This document shows positions 24,561 through 31,982 of a stretch of 64,000 nucleotides of DNA, one piece after another. The stretch lies in the NCBI GenBank assembly GCA_964529005.1, contig CAZGUH010000006.1, positions 67,070 to 131,069 of the forward strand, read 5' to 3'. The DNA is from CAZGUH01 sp964529005 (GTDB taxonomy: Bacteria; Actinomycetota; Acidimicrobiia; Acidimicrobiales; Ilumatobacteraceae). The translations under genes were made by a program, and so were the position numbers. How positions within the stretch are numbered: position 1 is the first letter of the stretch; every line of letters begins with the position of its first letter. The notes beneath the pieces are model-generated. The model saw only the letters and a program-made list of their open reading frames with translations. It had not been told where the DNA came from and did not search any database.

Positions 24561-25169
24561 ATGGTCGACACCGGCGAGCACCACTCGACGCGCTCGACGA
24601 TCCTTTATCACGCGATGCGCTGCTTCGCCGAGAGCGGCTACGACGGCACGTCCCTCAACGACATCGCGACCGCGGTGGGCATCCGCCGGCCGAGCCTGCT
24701 GCACCACTTCGGGTCCAAGGACGCGCTCTACGGCGAGGTCTTCGAGAAGCTGCTGTCGGATTGGTACGAGCGGCTCGCCGAGGCGGTCGCGGCCACCGAA
24801 CAGGGTTGGGCCAAGGTCGACGTCGTGCTGCGAGCCGGGTTCCAGTTCTTCGCCGACAACCCCGACTACGTCCGCCTCGTGCGCCGCGAGGCGATCGACG
24901 GCGGCGCCCACCTCGGCATCGACCTCGCCGCCGCCTTGCGGCCGATGTTCGACCGGGCCGCAGAGTACCTGCGACGCGAGATGCAGGCGGGCACGTTCCG
25001 TTCGCACCAGCCGGAGCAGCTCTTGCTCACCGGCTACGGCGCGCTGTTGAGCTACTTCTCGGACTCGCCACTGCTCGAAGGCCTCCTCGACGCCGACCCC
25101 CTCTCACCCGAGCTGCTCGAGGCTCGGCGCGAGCACGTCATCGAGTTCTTCCGCGCTGCGCTCACCTGA
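24561..25169 (+). CDS. TetR/AcrR family transcriptional regulator
   Basis: 202 residues. The N-terminal HTH is AMRCFAESGYDGTSLNDIATAVGIRRPSLLHHFGSKDALYGEV (about residues 18-60 in adjoining pieces), a canonical TetR DNA-binding domain. The C-terminal ligand domain has the TetR_C-like segment NPDYVRLVRREAIDGG. The gene is divergent from the desaturase with a TACC-N8-GGTA type inverted repeat between them, so it probably controls the desaturase and itself. By analogy with FasR and DesT its ligand may be an acyl-CoA; that is inference. ATG at 24561 is used rather than the GTG 9 bases earlier. Confidence 0.9.
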   Translation: MVDTGEHHSTRSTILYHAMRCFAESGYDGTSLNDIATAVGIRRPSLLHHFGSKDALYGEVFEKLLSDWYERLAEAVAATEQGWAKVDVVLRAGFQFFADNPDYVRLVRREAIDGGAHLGIDLAAALRPMFDRAAEYLRREMQAGTFRSHQPEQLLLTGYGALLSYFSDSPLLEGLLDADPLSPELLEARREHVIEFFRAALT

Positions 25170-25210
25170 TGCCACCGGGTTCCGGCGCCACGCCGGACGA
25201 CCGTGCTCGC

Positions 25211-25216
25211 TACCTT
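25211..25216 (+). promoter_or_regulatory. -10 box TACCTT of the thioesterase gene (leaderless type)
   Basis: TACCTT ends 7 nt before the ATG at 25224. Confidence 0.45.
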
Positions 25217-25223
25217 CTCGTCG

Positions 25224-25697
25224 ATGACCGATGCCGCCACGACCGAACCGGGCACGGGGCGCGCCGCGCTGCACGCCCCGCTCGACGCCGACCGGGCCGA
25301 GCGGTGGCAGAAGTTCATCGTCAAGCAGCAGCCCTACTTCCTCGGCCTGCTCGGCATTCGCATCGAAGACCTGCGCGTCGACTATTGCCGCATGCGCTTG
25401 CCCCACCGCCGTGAGGTCATGCAGCCCGCGGGCCTCGTGCACGGCGGGGCGATCGCGACGTTGCTCGACTCCGTCGTGGTGCCGGCGATCGGCGCGGCGT
25501 ACGGCCCCGGCGCCCGGTATTCGACGGTGGACTTCCACGTGCAGTACATCGGCGCGCTCGTCGACGACGACGCCGTCGCCGAAGGCTGGGTGGTCAAGCG
25601 GGGACGCAGCCTCGTGTTCGCCGAATCGGAGGCCGTGGCCGCAACGTCCGGGTCGCTGCTCGCTCGGGCGTCGCTCACCTTCAGCGTCGCGGCGTGA
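25224..25697 (+). CDS. PaaI-type hotdog-fold thioesterase
   Basis: 157 residues with the hotdog signature LVHGGAIATLLDSVVVPAIGAAYGPGARYSTVDFHVQYI split over adjoining positions (about 77-115). HGG and the following Asp are the usual catalytic/binding elements of PaaI/COG2050 acyl-CoA thioesterases. It hydrolyses an acyl-CoA of unknown type. A 33-bp N-terminal extension could start upstream, but the ATG is supported by a TACCTT box. The next gene encodes an acyl-CoA ligase whose frame opens 4 bp inside this gene, so the two may control the same acyl-CoA pool. Confidence 0.87.
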   Translation: MTDAATTEPGTGRAALHAPLDADRAERWQKFIVKQQPYFLGLLGIRIEDLRVDYCRMRLPHRREVMQPAGLVHGGAIATLLDSVVVPAIGAAYGPGARYSTVDFHVQYIGALVDDDAVAEGWVVKRGRSLVFAESEAVAATSGSLLARASLTFSVAA

Positions 25698-25710
25698 CAG
25701 ATCGATCAGC

Positions 25711-25716
25711 GAGGAG
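25711..25716 (+). promoter_or_regulatory. Ribosome binding site GAGGAG selecting GTG 25724
   Basis: GAGGAG ends 7 nt before GTG 25724. It prefers that start over the GTGA overlap at 25694. Confidence 0.45.
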
Positions 25717-25723
25717 CTCCACC

Positions 25724-27877
25724 GTGCCCACCTTGTCCGAAGCAGCATCGAAGTCTCTCGTGCGCAAGTACGGCGTCCCGACCGCGGACGAGATCGAGGC
25801 GACATCACCCAGCGATGCGGTCGCGGCAGCCGAGGGACTCGGATACCCCGTGGTCGTCAAGCTCTGCGGAGACGCGATCGCCCACAAGACCGAGCGGGGG
25901 CTCGTGCGCCTGCGCCTCGGTGACGCGGCCGCCGTCGAGCGCGCCGCCGGCGAGCTGCTCGCCGCTGCCCGCCCCGACGACGGTGACGTGAGCCTGCTGG
26001 TGGCGCCGATGATCTCGGGCAATCGCGAGCTGATCGCCGGCGTCGTGCGCGATCCGCAGTTCGGCGCGACCGTGATGCTCGGCGTCGGAGGGATCCTCGC
26101 CGAGGCCGTCGCCGACGTGGTCTTCCGGCCGGCTCCGCTCGACACGGTCACCGCCGAGGACATGATCGACGACCTGGCGACGCAGAAGCTGCTCGGAGCG
26201 TTCCGCGGCGAGGCCCCGGTTGATCGAGCGGCGCTCGTCGACGTGCTCGTCGGGCTCGGTCGCCTGGCGGCCGAACGGCCCGACGTCGCCAGCGTCGACA
26301 TCAACCCGCTGATCGTCAGCGGCGACGGCACGGTGGTCGCTGTCGACGCGCTCGTGGAGTTGACCGACGACGCAGAACCCGAGCAGCGCCCCGCGCCACG
26401 GCCGCGGGCGACTGCCGCGCAGTTCCGGGCGCTGTTCGAGCCGCGCGCGGTGGTGGTCGCGGGGGCCTCGACGCACCCCGGCAAGTTCGGCTTCGTCGCC
26501 ATGCACAACATCCTCGCCAGCGGCTTCCCCGGCAAGGTGTACGGCATCAACCTGCAAGGCGAGGAGGTGCTCGGCGTGCGTACGGTGCGCGACGTCTCCG
26601 AGCTGCCCGCCGGCGAGATCGACCTCGTGTTCGTCTGCACGCCGGCGGCGGCGACGCCCGACTTGCTGCGCGGCTGCGCAGCGAAGGGGATCACCGCCGC
26701 CTTCGTCACCAGCGCCGGCTACGGCGAGGCCGGGGACGAGGGCCGCCGAGCGGAGGTCGACCTGGTCGCGCTGGGAGACGAGCTCGGGATCCTGGTCGCC
26801 GGACCGAACGGGCAGGGGCTGGTCAGCACGCCTGCGCAGCTGTGCGCGCAGATCGTCGCCCCGTTCCCGCCGCCGGGCCGCATCGGCGTGGCGAGCCAGA
26901 GCGGCAACCTCGTCAGCAGCTTCATGAACTACGCCCGGGCGGCCGGCGTCGGGGTCAGCCGAGCGGTGAGCGCCGGCAACGCCGCGGCGGTCGGGGTCGC
27001 CGACTACCTCGACTTCTACGCGCAGGACCCGGCGACCTCCGTCGGCCTCGCGTACCTCGAGGGGATCAGCGACGGGCAGGCGGTGATGGAGCGCCTCGCG
27101 GAGGTCGCCCGGCACATGCCGCTCGTGTTGCTGAAGGGCGGCGCCACCGAGGGCGGCGCCCGCGCCGCCTCGAGCCACACCGGCGCACTGGCCGCGAACG
27201 ACAAGGTGTTCGACGGAACGTGCCGCGCCGCGGGCATCACCCGGGCGCAGACCGTCGAAGAGGCGTTCGAGGTGGCGGCGACGTACGCCACCCAACCGCT
27301 GCCGAAGGGCCCCAACGTCGTCGTCTTGACGACGGCCGGCGGCTGGGGCGTGGTGACGGCCGACGCGATCACGCGCGACGGCCACCTCGAGCTGGCGCCG
27401 CTTCCCGATGACCTGCGGGCCGCGATCGACGGCAAGCTGCCGCCGCGCTGGAGCCGGAGCAATCCTGTCGACTGCGCCGGAGGTGAGACGCGTGACACGA
27501 TTCCCGATGTGATGTCGCTCATCGCTCACCACCCCGGTGTGGACGCGATCGTGTATCTCGGTCTCGGGATCCAGAGCAACCAGGCACGGATGATGCGCGA
27601 GGGGGGATTCCATCCGGGCCACGGGCTCGATCGCATCGTCGGGTACCACGAGAGCCAGGACGCCCGCTTCGCGCAGGCGGCGGCGGATCTGTCGGCCGCC
27701 ACCGGCAAGCCGATCCTCACGGCGACCGAGCTGAGCGTCGCAGATCCGGCCAACCCCGGTCCGGCGGCCGTGCGCGCCAGCGGCCGGCTCTGTTACCCGT
27801 CCGGCACGCGGGCCGTCGCCGCGCTCGGGCACCTGTACCGGTACGCACGCTTCCGGCGCCGCCACGGACTGGACTGA
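25724..27877 (+). CDS. NDP-forming acyl-CoA synthetase (ACD superfamily, beta-alpha fusion)
   Basis: A 717-residue fusion. An N-terminal ATP-grasp (beta) domain covers about 1-220 (YPVVVKLCGDAIAHKTERG, LVAPMISGNRELIAGVV, SVDINPLIV). A CoA-binding Rossmann domain (PRAVVVAGASTHPGKFG) and a succinyl-CoA-ligase-like domain follow, carrying SQSGNLVSS and the phospho-histidine motif ASSHTGALA. It interconverts acyl-CoA plus ADP/Pi with free acid plus ATP. The beta-first order is the reverse of many bacterial alpha-beta ACDs. GTG at 25724 has a GAGGAG at 7 nt; an alternative GTG at 25694 overlaps the thioesterase stop. The acyl substrate is unknown. Confidence 0.88.
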   Translation: MPTLSEAASKSLVRKYGVPTADEIEATSPSDAVAAAEGLGYPVVVKLCGDAIAHKTERGLVRLRLGDAAAVERAAGELLAAARPDDGDVSLLVAPMISGNRELIAGVVRDPQFGATVMLGVGGILAEAVADVVFRPAPLDTVTAEDMIDDLATQKLLGAFRGEAPVDRAALVDVLVGLGRLAAERPDVASVDINPLIVSGDGTVVAVDALVELTDDAEPEQRPAPRPRATAAQFRALFEPRAVVVAGASTHPGKFGFVAMHNILASGFPGKVYGINLQGEEVLGVRTVRDVSELPAGEIDLVFVCTPAAATPDLLRGCAAKGITAAFVTSAGYGEAGDEGRRAEVDLVALGDELGILVAGPNGQGLVSTPAQLCAQIVAPFPPPGRIGVASQSGNLVSSFMNYARAAGVGVSRAVSAGNAAAVGVADYLDFYAQDPATSVGLAYLEGISDGQAVMERLAEVARHMPLVLLKGGATEGGARAASSHTGALAANDKVFDGTCRAAGITRAQTVEEAFEVAATYATQPLPKGPNVVVLTTAGGWGVVTADAITRDGHLELAPLPDDLRAAIDGKLPPRWSRSNPVDCAGGETRDTIPDVMSLIAHHPGVDAIVYLGLGIQSNQARMMREGGFHPGHGLDRIVGYHESQDARFAQAAADLSAATGKPILTATELSVADPANPGPAAVRASGRLCYPSGTRAVAALGHLYRYARFRRRHGLD

Positions 27878-27880
27878 ACG

Positions 27881-29329
27881 ATGGCCCAGCGGCGTGTCAG
27901 CCCGGTGCTCGTGCTCGCGCTGGTCTCCGCGCTGCCCGCGATCGCCCTCGGCGGCCTGTGGCGCTTCGCCAACGCGCGCGCCGAGGACGCGACGTTGGTC
28001 ATCGAGTCGGTCGACGACGACAGCCCGCTCGGCGCTCTGCCAGCGACGCCTGTCCTGTCGATGCGGCGGGCGCCCGATGTGGTCTCGCACGACGTCAACG
28101 CCGAGCGGCTCGCCGCGGAGCTGGCCGCGGTGCAAGCGATGACGCCGCCGGGATCGTGCCTCACCGTCGCCATCGACGACGAGATCGTCGTCAACCTCAA
28201 CGGCGACGGCGCCGTCATCCCTGCGAGCAACGTGAAGCTCGCCACGGCCGCGGTGGCGCTCCAGATCCTCGGCCCCGACCACCGGTACATCACCGAGGCG
28301 CGCGCCGAGATCGGCGCCGATGGTGTCGTCGACGGCGACCTGTACCTCGTCGGCGGCGGTGACCCGCTGCTGGCGGCGGCGTGGTACCCGGAGTCGGGGC
28401 TGTCGCCGTACCCGCCCACGCCGGTCACCCGGATCGAGGATCTCGTCGAAGGGATCGCAGCGGCGGGCGTGACCGAGGTCCGCGGCAAGGTGATCGGCGA
28501 CGGGACTCGCTACGACGACGAGTTCTACGCGCCGACGTGGGGCGACGACGTACGCGGCATCGAAGCCGGCCCGCTCGACGCGCTGATGGTCAACGACTCG
28601 ATGGTCGAAGGGGAGCGGCGCAAGTCGCAGGACCCGGCCGAGGGCGCGGCGCGCGAGCTGACGCGGTTGCTCCGCGAGCGCGGGATCTCCGTGCGGGGGA
28701 GGGCAGGCGTCGGTCAGGTTCCGGGAGAGATGGCCGTCATCGCCGAGGTCCAGTCGGCGCCGATGTCGGAGATCGTCGCGGAGATGCTGGCCACCAGCGA
28801 CGACAACACGGCCGAGATGGTGCTCAAGGAGATCGGCTTCATGACGTCCGGCTCGGGCGCCCGCGACTCCGGGCTCACGGTCGTGGCGGCCACGCTCACC
28901 GGGATGGGCGCTCCCACAGGTGGGCTCGTGCTCGTCGACGGCTCCGGCCTCAGCGTCGAGAACCGGATGTCGTGCTCGCTGCTGCAGGCGCTGCTCGCCC
29001 GGCACACCCCGACGGATGCGCTCGGCGCCGGGCTGGCGGTGCTCGGGGCGTCGGGGACGCTGAACGGCACGGCCACCACCCACCCACTGGCCGGCAGGCT
29101 GCGTGCCAAGACCGGCACCCTGACCGACGTGAAGGCGTTGTCCGGATTCGTGCCCGCCGACGACGGCAGCGCGGTGCGCTTCGCCCTCGTGCTGAACGGC
29201 CAGGTCGAGGGCCTGAGCGTGTCCGACCCCGGCGTGTTCGAGCCGATCTGGACTGCGTTGTTCGACGCCCTCGCCACCTATCCGAGCGGTCCGTCGAGCG
29301 CGGAGGTCGCGCCGCTCACGAGCGGCTGA
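27881..29329 (+). CDS. dacB: D-alanyl-D-alanine carboxypeptidase/endopeptidase, PBP4 (DacB) type
   Basis: A class C penicillin-binding protein, exported. An N-terminal hydrophobic segment (about 7-26) acts as signal anchor. Active-site motifs are SxxK in IPASNVKLATAA (about 108-119), SDN-like ATSDDNTAEMV, and KTG in LRAKTGTLTDVKALSGF near residue 410. The 482 residues include the large insertion typical of PBP4 between SxxK and SDN. It trims or cleaves peptidoglycan cross-bridges at the outer face of the membrane. It follows the ACD gene by 3 bp and precedes a LON-domain gene. Confidence 0.92.
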   Translation: MAQRRVSPVLVLALVSALPAIALGGLWRFANARAEDATLVIESVDDDSPLGALPATPVLSMRRAPDVVSHDVNAERLAAELAAVQAMTPPGSCLTVAIDDEIVVNLNGDGAVIPASNVKLATAAVALQILGPDHRYITEARAEIGADGVVDGDLYLVGGGDPLLAAAWYPESGLSPYPPTPVTRIEDLVEGIAAAGVTEVRGKVIGDGTRYDDEFYAPTWGDDVRGIEAGPLDALMVNDSMVEGERRKSQDPAEGAARELTRLLRERGISVRGRAGVGQVPGEMAVIAEVQSAPMSEIVAEMLATSDDNTAEMVLKEIGFMTSGSGARDSGLTVVAATLTGMGAPTGGLVLVDGSGLSVENRMSCSLLQALLARHTPTDALGAGLAVLGASGTLNGTATTHPLAGRLRAKTGTLTDVKALSGFVPADDGSAVRFALVLNGQVEGLSVSDPGVFEPIWTALFDALATYPSGPSSAEVAPLTSG

Positions 29330-29336
29330 GCCGCCG

Positions 29337-29954
29337 ATGGCCGTCCTGCCGATGTTCCCTCTGGGCTCGGTGCTGCTGCCGGGCGAAGTGCTGCCGCTGC
29401 ACGTCTTCGAGCCGCGCTACCGCACGATGGTCGCCGAGTGCTTGGCCGCGGAGGAGCCGGAGTTCGGAGAGGTGCTGATCGAGCGCGGCAAGGAGGTGGG
29501 CGGCGGCGACGTGCGGGCGATGGTCGGCGTCATCGCCCGCATGGTCCGCGTCGGGCGATTCGACGACGGCCGCTATGCCATCACGGCCGTGGGAACGAGA
29601 CGGCTCCGCGTGAACGCCTGGCTTCCCGACGATCCGTTCCCCGTGGCGGATGTCGACGAATGGCCCGACGACGATCCCGATCCGCCGGGCCTCGCCGACC
29701 GGGTGGCGGAGATGCACTCCCGCATCGGCGAGACCCTCGAGCTGGCGACGAGGGTGGGTGACATCCCCGCGGTGACGCCTCCGGAGATCAGCGACGACCC
29801 ACTGCTCGCCAGCTATCACCTGTGCGCGGTCTCGCCTCTCGGCCCGGCGGACCGATACCGCATGCTGTGCGCTCCCGGGCCGATGCGCCGCCTCGAGCTC
29901 CTCGGCGAAGCGCTCGACGACATCGACGCGATGTTGCGGTTCCGACTCGGCTGA
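29337..29954 (+). CDS. LON substrate-binding (LonN) domain protein
   Basis: 205 residues starting MAVLPMFPLGSVLLPGEVLPLHVFEPRYR, the characteristic opening of the Lon N-terminal domain (PF02190). GEVLIERGKEVGGGD and DDGRYAITAVGTRRLRV follow. No ATPase or protease domain is attached, so it is a stand-alone LonN protein of the type common in actinobacteria, of unknown role, perhaps an adaptor. It starts 7 bp after dacB and is probably co-transcribed. Confidence 0.88.
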   Translation: MAVLPMFPLGSVLLPGEVLPLHVFEPRYRTMVAECLAAEEPEFGEVLIERGKEVGGGDVRAMVGVIARMVRVGRFDDGRYAITAVGTRRLRVNAWLPDDPFPVADVDEWPDDDPDPPGLADRVAEMHSRIGETLELATRVGDIPAVTPPEISDDPLLASYHLCAVSPLGPADRYRMLCAPGPMRRLELLGEALDDIDAMLRFRLG

Positions 29955-29981
29955 CAGCCGCGCGTGCTACACATAGTCCTC

Positions 29982-30323
29982 ATGCCCGACAGCGCCTCGA
30001 AGACCCCGACCGGTCGCCAGGGCGACCACGGCAACGTCGGCGAGGCCGTCGACCTGGTGAAGAGCTACGTCCGCCAGGAGACGATCGGCCCATTGCAGGG
30101 CATCGCACGGTGGCTCGCGTTCGGCGTCGCCGGCGCCCTGATGCTGTCGCTCGGCATGGTGCTCGTCCTCCTCGGCGTCCTCCGGCTGGTGCAGACGGAG
30201 GTCACCAGCCTCGACGGAGCATGGAGCTGGGTGCCGTACGTCATCGCGCTGGCGGTCGGAGCGATCTTCACCGTCGCCGCGCTCACGCGCATCAAGAAGA
30301 CATCTCTCGGCAAGGAGCGCTGA
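29982..30323 (+). CDS. Small two-helix membrane protein, phage-holin-III/DUF-like
   Basis: 113 residues with a hydrophilic N-terminus (MPDSASKTPTGRQGDHGNVGEAVDLVKSYVRQET in adjoining parts) and two membrane helices, about 41-66 (LAFGVAGALMLSLGMVLVLLGVLRL) and 78-99 (VPYVIALAVGAIFTVAALTRI), then a basic tail. Its layout resembles the actinobacterial holin superfamily III/DUF1469-like envelope proteins. Function unknown. The ATG at 29982 is chosen over the upstream GTG because the protein then starts hydrophilic. Its stop overlaps the next ATG by one base (TGATG). Confidence 0.65.
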   Translation: MPDSASKTPTGRQGDHGNVGEAVDLVKSYVRQETIGPLQGIARWLAFGVAGALMLSLGMVLVLLGVLRLVQTEVTSLDGAWSWVPYVIALAVGAIFTVAALTRIKKTSLGKER

Positions 30324-30535
30324 TGGCCGGCACACAGAGCCGCATCACCCGTGACGATCTGGAGGCGAAGTTCCGCGCCGTCCAGGGCGACGTCCAGGGC
30401 GCGGTCGAGGACCGCAAGTCGACGATCACCACCGTCGCCGTGATCGGCGGCATCCTGCTCGTGCTGCTGGTGTTCCTCCTCGGCCGGCGCGCCGGCAAGA
30501 AGAAGACCACCATCGTCGAGATCCGGCGGGTCTGA
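30323..30535 (+). CDS. Small single-pass membrane protein (70 aa)
   Basis: Not recognised. 70 residues: a soluble N-terminal helix (RITRDDLEAKFRAVQGDVQGAVEDRKST in adjoining parts), one membrane helix (about 37-54, VAVIGGILLVLLVFLLGR) and a Lys/Arg-rich cytoplasmic tail. This layout is common for proteins encoded with DUF1469/holin-like partners, which is what precedes it. It overlaps the preceding gene by one base and lies 2 bp before the next. Probably the second member of a three-gene envelope unit. Confidence 0.6.
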   Translation: MAGTQSRITRDDLEAKFRAVQGDVQGAVEDRKSTITTVAVIGGILLVLLVFLLGRRAGKKKTTIVEIRRV

Positions 30536-30537
30536 CG

Positions 30538-30786
30538 GTGGCTCGCTTCCGGCGGGGGCTGCTGTCACCGTCGCTCATCGCTCGCCGCAACGCGATCACG
30601 CGCGGGGTGTTCGGCGGCAGCCGCGGATGGCTGGCGGTGGGCGGTGTGTTCTGGCTCGGGCGCGCCGCACGCCGCACGTTGGGGCGCACCGAGGAGGTGG
30701 CCGCGGTCGAGAAGCTGGCGCCCGGCCAGGCCGTGACGATCGTCGCGCTGCGGCCCGAGTCACGTCGCCGGCGACGCTCGGCATAG
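30538..30786 (+). CDS. Small basic hypothetical protein (82 aa)
   Basis: Not recognised. It starts GTG 2 bp after the previous stop. The N-terminus is basic (MARFRRGLLSPSLIARRNAITRG), followed by a weakly hydrophobic stretch (GWLAVGGVFWLGRAARRT) that might associate with the membrane, and an Arg-rich tail. It contains KLAPGQAVTIVAL. Position and spacing make it the third gene of the 29982-30786 unit. Confidence 0.5.
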   Translation: MARFRRGLLSPSLIARRNAITRGVFGGSRGWLAVGGVFWLGRAARRTLGRTEEVAAVEKLAPGQAVTIVALRPESRRRRRSA

Positions 30787-30810
30787 GTCGGGTCGCGAGC
30801 GGTTCTCCGG

Positions 30811-30816
30811 CAAACT
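30811..30816 (+). promoter_or_regulatory. Putative -10 box CAAACT of ttuB (leaderless type)
   Basis: CAAACT ends 7 nt before the GTG at 30824. It would start the ttuB-ttuA-trmI transcript. Confidence 0.35.
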
Positions 30817-30823
30817 GGCGCCC

Positions 30824-31021
30824 GTGAAGGTGCTGTTGCGCAACCCGCGCCGCGAGATCGACATCGCCGGGCCGCGCCGCGTGCACGCGCTGCTCGCCGA
30901 GCTCGACCTTGCCCGCGAGTCGCACCTCGTCATACGCAACGGCACGCTCGTGCCCGGTGACGAGCAGCTCAGCGCCGACGACGTCGTCGAGATCCGGCCG
31001 GTCATCTCCGGAGGGGCGTGA
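30824..31021 (+). CDS. ttuB: Sulfur carrier / ubiquitin-like protein TtuB (ThiS/MoaD fold), C-terminus GG-A
   Basis: A 65-residue beta-grasp protein: MKVLLRNPRREIDIAGPRRVHALLAELDL (adjoining parts) then ESHLVIRNGTLVPGDEQLSADDVVEIRPVISGGA. Length, layout and the ISGG ending match Thermus TtuB, which carries sulfur as a C-terminal thiocarboxylate to TtuA and can also be conjugated to proteins. Here one extra Ala follows the GG. The gene sits 1 bp before ttuA, which fixes the partner. If the Ala is real, activation would need trimming or an adenylating enzyme that tolerates it. The TtuC-type E1 is not in the window. GTG start. Confidence 0.8.
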   Translation: MKVLLRNPRREIDIAGPRRVHALLAELDLARESHLVIRNGTLVPGDEQLSADDVVEIRPVISGGA

Positions 31022-31022
31022 C

Positions 31023-31982
31023 GTGAAGTGCCGTTCCTGCCGCGCTCCGGCGATCATCGACCTCCCGCGCCACAACGCCAACTTCTGCGCCGAGCACTTC
31101 CAGCAGCTGTGCCGGAGGCAGGTCACCAAGGCGATCGACGACTTCGCGATGATCTCGCCGGGGGAGCGGGCCCTCGTCGCGGTCAGCGGCGGCAAGGACA
31201 GCCTCGCGGTGTGGGACCTGCTGCTCGATCTCGGCTACGCCGCCGACGGGCTCTACGTCGGTCTCGGCATCGGCGACTACAGCGACGAGAGCGAGGGCTA
31301 CGCCCGCCGCTTCGCCGACGAGCGCGGACTCGTCCTACACGTGGTGTCGCTGCGCGGCGACTACGGATACGACGTTCCCACCGCCGCGCGTGCCACGCGC
31401 CGCGTGCCCTGCTCGGCGTGCGGGCTGAGCAAGCGTCACATCTTCGACGACGTCGCGCTGCGTGAGGGCTACGACGTCTTGGTGACCGGGCACAACCTCG
31501 ACGACGAGGCGGCCGTGCTGTTCGGCAACACGATGCGGTGGGACGTCGACTATCTCGCCCGCCAGAGCCCCGTGCTGCCAGCGGCCGACGGCTTCCCGCG
31601 AAAGGTGAAGCCACTCGTGCGTCTCACCGAGCGTGAGACGGCCGCGTGGTGCGTCGTGCGCGGCATCGACTACCTGGTCGAGGAGTGCCCGATGGCGGCG
31701 GGGAACCGCCATCTCGGCTACAAGGAGACGCTCAACGCGATCGAGGAGCGATCGCCCGGATCGAAGGCGGCGTTCTACTTGAACTTCGTGGAGAAGATGG
31801 GGCCGCTGCTGCGACGCGACGTCGACGGCGACGAGCCCGCGGCGACGCTCGCGCCCTGCGCCCGGTGCGGGTCCCCGACGCCCGGCGAGATCTGCGCGTT
31901 CTGCCGCCTGGTGGAGACCGCATCGGCGCACGAGCCGGTGCCGGTCGAGCTCGTCGGCCGGCGCGGGCGGGCCGGTCGATGA
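31023..31982 (+). CDS. ttuA: tRNA-5-methyluridine(54) 2-sulfurtransferase TtuA
   Basis: A PP-loop tRNA thiolase of the TtuA/TtcA family, 319 residues. It has an N-terminal zinc site (Cys3, Cys6, Cys22, His25), the PP-loop SGGKDS at 55-60, cluster cysteines Cys130 and Cys133 (CSACG) and Cys222 (ECPM), TGHNLDDEAAVLFGN, and a C-terminal zinc ribbon CARCGSPTPGEICAFC. The three cluster cysteines fall at the same numbers known for Thermus TtuA. It makes 2-thio-T54 in the tRNA T-loop, using TtuB as sulfur donor. GTG starts 1 bp after ttuB, and the stop overlaps trmI (ATGA). In Thermus this modification serves heat tolerance; its role here is open. Confidence 0.88.
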   Translation: MKCRSCRAPAIIDLPRHNANFCAEHFQQLCRRQVTKAIDDFAMISPGERALVAVSGGKDSLAVWDLLLDLGYAADGLYVGLGIGDYSDESEGYARRFADERGLVLHVVSLRGDYGYDVPTAARATRRVPCSACGLSKRHIFDDVALREGYDVLVTGHNLDDEAAVLFGNTMRWDVDYLARQSPVLPAADGFPRKVKPLVRLTERETAAWCVVRGIDYLVEECPMAAGNRHLGYKETLNAIEERSPGSKAAFYLNFVEKMGPLLRRDVDGDEPAATLAPCARCGSPTPGEICAFCRLVETASAHEPVPVELVGRRGRAGR

